From contig CADCVR010000096.1 in assembly GCA_902806205.1 (NCBI GenBank), forward strand, positions 1-64,000: 64,000 nt of DNA. The letters are read 5' to 3'. The notes under the pieces are model-generated. The model saw only the letters and a list, made by a program, of their open reading frames with translations, had not been told where the DNA came from and made no database searches. The position numbers and the translations under genes were made by a program. Positions 59,521-64,000 of the stretch are shown here, one piece after another. How positions within the stretch are numbered: the stretch's first letter is position 1; each line of letters starts with the position of its first letter. Source of the stretch: an uncultured Solirubrobacteraceae bacterium. Its GTDB lineage: Bacteria > Actinomycetota > Thermoleophilia > Solirubrobacterales > Solirubrobacteraceae.

Positions 59521-59925
59521 ATGACGGATTTCCTCGACGAGAAGAAGCGCGAGATCAGGTCACGGATGGACGAACTCAAGCCACTCGTCGACGAGTACCG
59601 TCGCCTCCAGGACGCTCACGACGCGCTCGACGGCGTCGCGGCCACGGGCCGCTCCGGCGGCGGACGTCGCGCCGCGGGACCCAAGCGACCCGGCGACGCC
59701 GCCGGCAACGGCACGTCCCGCGGACGCGGGCGCCCCAAGGGATCGGGCACCCGCGCCAAGGAGGCGCTGCAGCTCGTCAAGGATCGCCCCGGCATCACGA
59801 TCCCGGAGATCGCCGAGTCGATGGACATCAAGCAGAACTACCTCTATCGCGTCATGCCCGACCTCGAGAAGGACGGCCTGGTGCGCAAGGAGGGCCGGGG
59901 TTGGCACCCGCTCGAGGCGGCCTGA
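59521..59925 (+). CDS. winged-HTH DNA-binding protein with AT-hook-like basic linker
   Basis: GRGRPKGSGTRAKEALQLVKDRPGITIPEIAESMDIKQNYLYRVMPDLEKDGLVRKEGRGWH. Confidence 0.8.
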   Translation: MTDFLDEKKREIRSRMDELKPLVDEYRRLQDAHDALDGVAATGRSGGGRRAAGPKRPGDAAGNGTSRGRGRPKGSGTRAKEALQLVKDRPGITIPEIAESMDIKQNYLYRVMPDLEKDGLVRKEGRGWHPLEAA

Positions 59926-59977
59926 TCGCCCGCAGGTCGACGGCCCGCGGGCATCTCGGTCCCGCGGCGCGCCGCGC

Positions 59978-60955
<978 letters not shown>

Positions 60956-60991
60956 GTGTTCTCGTTTCCTTTTCGGTGAGCGAAGCGCCGC

Positions 60992-62206
60992 TCAGGCCAT
61001 GGCCCTCTGAAGGTTCTCGTCGATCGCGGCCAGCAGCTCCTGGGTGGTGAGGAAGCCCTGGTCAGGCCCGATCAGCGCCGCGAGGTCCTTGGTCATCTGC
61101 CCGCTTTCGACGGTCTCGACGCAGACGCGCTCGAGGCGCTCGGCGAACTCGGTGACCGCGGGGGTGTCGTCCAGGCGCCCGCGCGCGGCCAGGCCGCGGG
61201 TCCAGGCGAAGATCGAGGCGATCGGGTTGGTCGAGGTCGGCTTGCCCTGCTGATGTGCGCGGAAGTGCCGCGTGACGGTGCCGTGGGCGGCCTCGGCCTC
61301 GACGGTCTGGCCGTCAGGAGTCAGCAGCACGGAGGTCATCAGGCCGAGCGAGCCGAAGCCCTGCGCGACGGTGTCGGACTGCACGTCGCCGTCGTAGTTC
61401 TTGCAGGCCCAGACGTAGCCTCCCTCCCACTTCAGCGCGGCGGCGACCATGTCGTCGATCAGACGGTGCTCATAGGTGAGGCCCGCGGAGTCGAAGTCGG
61501 CCTTGAACTCGGCCTCGAAGACCTCGGCGAAGATGTCCTTGAAGCGCCCGTCATAGCGCTTCAAGATCGTGTTCTTCGTGGAGAGGTACACGGGGAACCC
61601 GCGCTCGAGGCCATAGCGCAGCGACGCGCGCGCGAAGTCGCGGATCGAGGCGTCGAGATTGTACATCGCCATCGCGACGCCGCCGCCCGGGAAGTCGTAG
61701 ACGTCGAGCTCGATCGGCTCGGAGCCGTCCTGGGGCGTGTAGGTCATCGTCAGCGTGCCGGCGCCCGGGACGACGAGGTCGGTCGCCCGGTACTGATCAC
61801 CGAAGGCGTGGCGGCCGATGACGATCGGCTTCGTCCACCCCGGGACCAGCCGCGGGACGTTCGCGATGACGATGGGCTCGCGGAAGATGACCCCGCCGAG
61901 GATGTTGCGGATCGTCCCGTTCGGGGAGCGGTACATGTCCTTGAGGCCGAACTCCTCGACGCGCGCCTCGTCAGGGGTGATCGTCGCGCACTTCACCCCG
62001 ACGCCGAACTGCCTGATCGCGTTGGCCGCATCCACCGTGACCTGGTCTGAGCTGGCGTCGCGACTCTCGATCCCGAGGTCGTAGTACTTGAGGTCGACCT
62101 CGAGGTAGGGAAGGATCAGCTGATCCTTGATGAACTGCCAGATGATCCGCGTCATCTCGTCCCCGTCGAGCTCGACGACGGGGTTCTTCACCTTGATTGT
62201 GGCCAT
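60992..62206 (-). CDS. icd: NADP-dependent isocitrate dehydrogenase (dimeric, eukaryote-like type)
   Basis: [95 protein letters not shown]. Confidence 0.97.
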   Translation of the reverse strand: MATIKVKNPVVELDGDEMTRIIWQFIKDQLILPYLEVDLKYYDLGIESRDASSDQVTVDAANAIRQFGVGVKCATITPDEARVEEFGLKDMYRSPNGTIRNILGGVIFREPIVIANVPRLVPGWTKPIVIGRHAFGDQYRATDLVVPGAGTLTMTYTPQDGSEPIELDVYDFPGGGVAMAMYNLDASIRDFARASLRYGLERGFPVYLSTKNTILKRYDGRFKDIFAEVFEAEFKADFDSAGLTYEHRLIDDMVAAALKWEGGYVWACKNYDGDVQSDTVAQGFGSLGLMTSVLLTPDGQTVEAEAAHGTVTRHFRAHQQGKPTSTNPIASIFAWTRGLAARGRLDDTPAVTEFAERLERVCVETVESGQMTKDLAALIGPDQGFLTTQELLAAIDENLQRAMA

Positions 62207-62349
62207 GGGTCCCTCTCTCTCAGAAGGTCGAGGCGCCGCAGGTTATTGGGCCTGGTTGGGACGGTGCTCGCCCGGGAGCGCAACTCTCCGACCCTCGTGC
62301 GGTTTGGTGCGAACGACTCGCATCCGCACCCTTCCGACAGGAGCAGACC

Positions 62350-63390
62350 TTGCCCGCAGTCCGCCGCCATCGTGGCCTGACCCTGGCCGCCGCGCTCACG
62401 GCGCTGGCCGCCGCGACGCCGGCCGCCGCCGACGCGGCCACCGTCACCGTCACCGGGGACAACGGGAATCCCGTGGCCGTCCCCGCGGGTGCGCCGCCGG
62501 TCATCCGGAACATGCGGCCCGAAGTCGGCGTCGCCTTCCCGCCCGGGGAAGGCCGCTACACGCTGGCGGTGACGACCGGGGCCGGCACCGCCGCGAGCCG
62601 TGGCACGGACTGCAGCCCACGCGCGTTGCTGGGCCCCTACAACGTCGATTACGCCGGCAACGGCCCCTACACGGTGACCGTCACGAACTTCGCCGCCGAG
62701 GACTTCACCTGCGCCACGCCGCTGTCCACCGAGCGGTACGTGTTCGGGATCGTGGCGGGAACGCTGCTGGAGCAGCCGAAACTGCCGTTCCTGCTCCGCG
62801 AGCCCGGCAGCTTCTCCACGAACGTCCTCGGGCTGCGCCTCCTGTTGAACCCGGGCGCCGACACCCACGAGGTGCGCTTCGCCCCGAACGCGACCGTCGG
62901 CTCCGACGGGGGGATCGTCGGCAACTCGGCCGAGACCCAGGCCGACCGAATGACCGGCGTGGCCCAGCTGCGGTTCCCGGGCCCCGGCTTCTACACCGTC
63001 GTGGCGCGTCCGAAGCGCTTCGTCGGAAGCGGCAACATCGGAGCGCCGTGGAGCCCGCCGGTGCGCGTGCTCGTCGTCGCGCCGTTCGACGTCTCGGGCA
63101 GCCTGCAGTTCCTCGACTCACGCGGGCCGAGCTACCGCGTGCGCATCCAGTTGCGCGAGAAGAGCGCCCGCGGCCGTGTCGCGGTGGCGCTGGCGCGCGG
63201 CAAGCGGGGCGGCAAGTACCGCTCGCTGGGCTCGGCGCGCATCTCGAGTGCCGGGACGGTCACCAAGCGCTTCCGTGCCGGCCGCGCGGGCGCCTACCGG
63301 CTGCGGTTCACCTACAAGGGCGCGGGAGCGATCGGCGGCGGCCGCGTGACGTTCCCGATTCGCATCGCCCGCCGGTTCTCGTTCGGCTGA
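62350..63390 (+). CDS. secreted hypothetical protein
   Basis: TTG start with AGGAG SD; signal peptide; beta-rich extracellular sequence. Confidence 0.6.
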   Translation: MPAVRRHRGLTLAAALTALAAATPAAADAATVTVTGDNGNPVAVPAGAPPVIRNMRPEVGVAFPPGEGRYTLAVTTGAGTAASRGTDCSPRALLGPYNVDYAGNGPYTVTVTNFAAEDFTCATPLSTERYVFGIVAGTLLEQPKLPFLLREPGSFSTNVLGLRLLLNPGADTHEVRFAPNATVGSDGGIVGNSAETQADRMTGVAQLRFPGPGFYTVVARPKRFVGSGNIGAPWSPPVRVLVVAPFDVSGSLQFLDSRGPSYRVRIQLREKSARGRVAVALARGKRGGKYRSLGSARISSAGTVTKRFRAGRAGAYRLRFTYKGAGAIGGGRVTFPIRIARRFSFG

Positions 63391-63554
63391 GAACCGGAGC
63401 ACGAAGCGACGTCCCGGCGAGGGCACACGGGCGCACGCCGGGGCGTCGCTTCCAGCGCATGGGCATCGCACCCACGCGGCCCGGGCGCCGCCTGACCGAC
63501 GAGGCGCTCGGCGCCAGGAGCCCGCGCCGCAGACGCGACGGCCACACTGCCACC

Positions 63555-64000
63555 ATGGAGCGCATGGGCGGCGGCTCCATCCAGCTCGCACGGCTGTTCG
63601 GGATCCGCATCGGAGCGAGCCCGAGCTGGTTCGTCGTCCTCTTCGTCATGGTGTACCTGCTGTCGGGCTACTTCTCCGACGCGCTCGGCGGCTCGGAAGG
63701 GGAGGCCTTCGGGATAGCCGTGCTCGCCGCGGGCCTGTTCTTCGTGTCGATCGTCCTGCACGAGCTCGGGCACGCCCGCATCGCCCAGCGCAACGGGATC
63801 ACCATCAACGGCATCGACCTGTGGTTCTTCGGCGGCGTGGCCAAGCTCGACCGCGACACCGAGAGTCCCGGCGAGGAGTTCCGCATCTCCGCGGCCGGCC
63901 CGGCGGTCACGGCGGTCGTCGTCGTCGCCGCGGCGGCGCTGGCGATCACCCTCAGCTCGCCCCGAGAGGTGCTGGACGCGGCCCGCTTCTCAGAGGTGGC
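63555..64000 (+). CDS. M50 family site-2-protease-like zinc metallopeptidase (partial, runs off window)
   Basis: MERMGGGSIQLARLFGIRIGASPSWFVVLFVMVYLLSGYF...VSIVLHELGHARIAQRNGITINGIDLWFFGGVAKLDRDTESPGEEFRISAAGP; absent from the supplied ORF track because no stop is in the window. Confidence 0.9.
   Translation, partial: MERMGGGSIQLARLFGIRIGASPSWFVVLFVMVYLLSGYFSDALGGSEGEAFGIAVLAAGLFFVSIVLHELGHARIAQRNGITINGIDLWFFGGVAKLDRDTESPGEEFRISAAGPAVTAVVVVAAAALAITLSSPREVLDAARFSEV

Overview
High-GC actinobacterial chromosome segment; gene content and style suggest Thermoleophilia/Solirubrobacterales, but this is inference with no database search. Most of the window is housekeeping: csrA, eno, mazG, mfd, pth, rplY, prs, glmU, ispE, rsmA, tatD, metG, rsmI, glyS, hsp20-lon, mdh, icd and one tRNA-Gln(UUG). 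I found no rRNA, CRISPR array, prophage or transposase gene. The most interesting signals are non-coding. (1) A family of at least five related, non-coding, terminal-inverted-repeat elements lies at about 5.1, 10.5, 28.6, 41.3 and 55.8 kb. There are two full-length copies (about 170-180 bp), one internal-deletion copy and two left-end fragments. The full copies share a central hairpin whose arms differ in sequence but still pair. Element ends fall exactly on stop codons or on -10 boxes, consistent with insertion into CTAG/TCA targets that rebuilds those signals. (2) A strongly foldable leader with its own promoter-like -10 and an 11-codon upstream ORF (stop overlapping the start codon, TGATG) precedes a predicted NhaD-type antiporter / CBS protein / NhaA-DsbA fusion operon, and is a candidate cation-responsive riboswitch. 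(3) A perfect CIRCE-type inverted repeat (9 bp - N9 - 9 bp) lies between fmdB-like and glyS genes rather than at a chaperone locus. (4) A recurrent TANNNT box 6-8 nt upstream of start codons implies widespread leaderless transcription. Other points include a rhomboid-like protein lacking the catalytic Ser and His, a copper-protein cluster with differing axial ligand residues, and a truncated M50 protease at the right edge that is missing from the ORF track.
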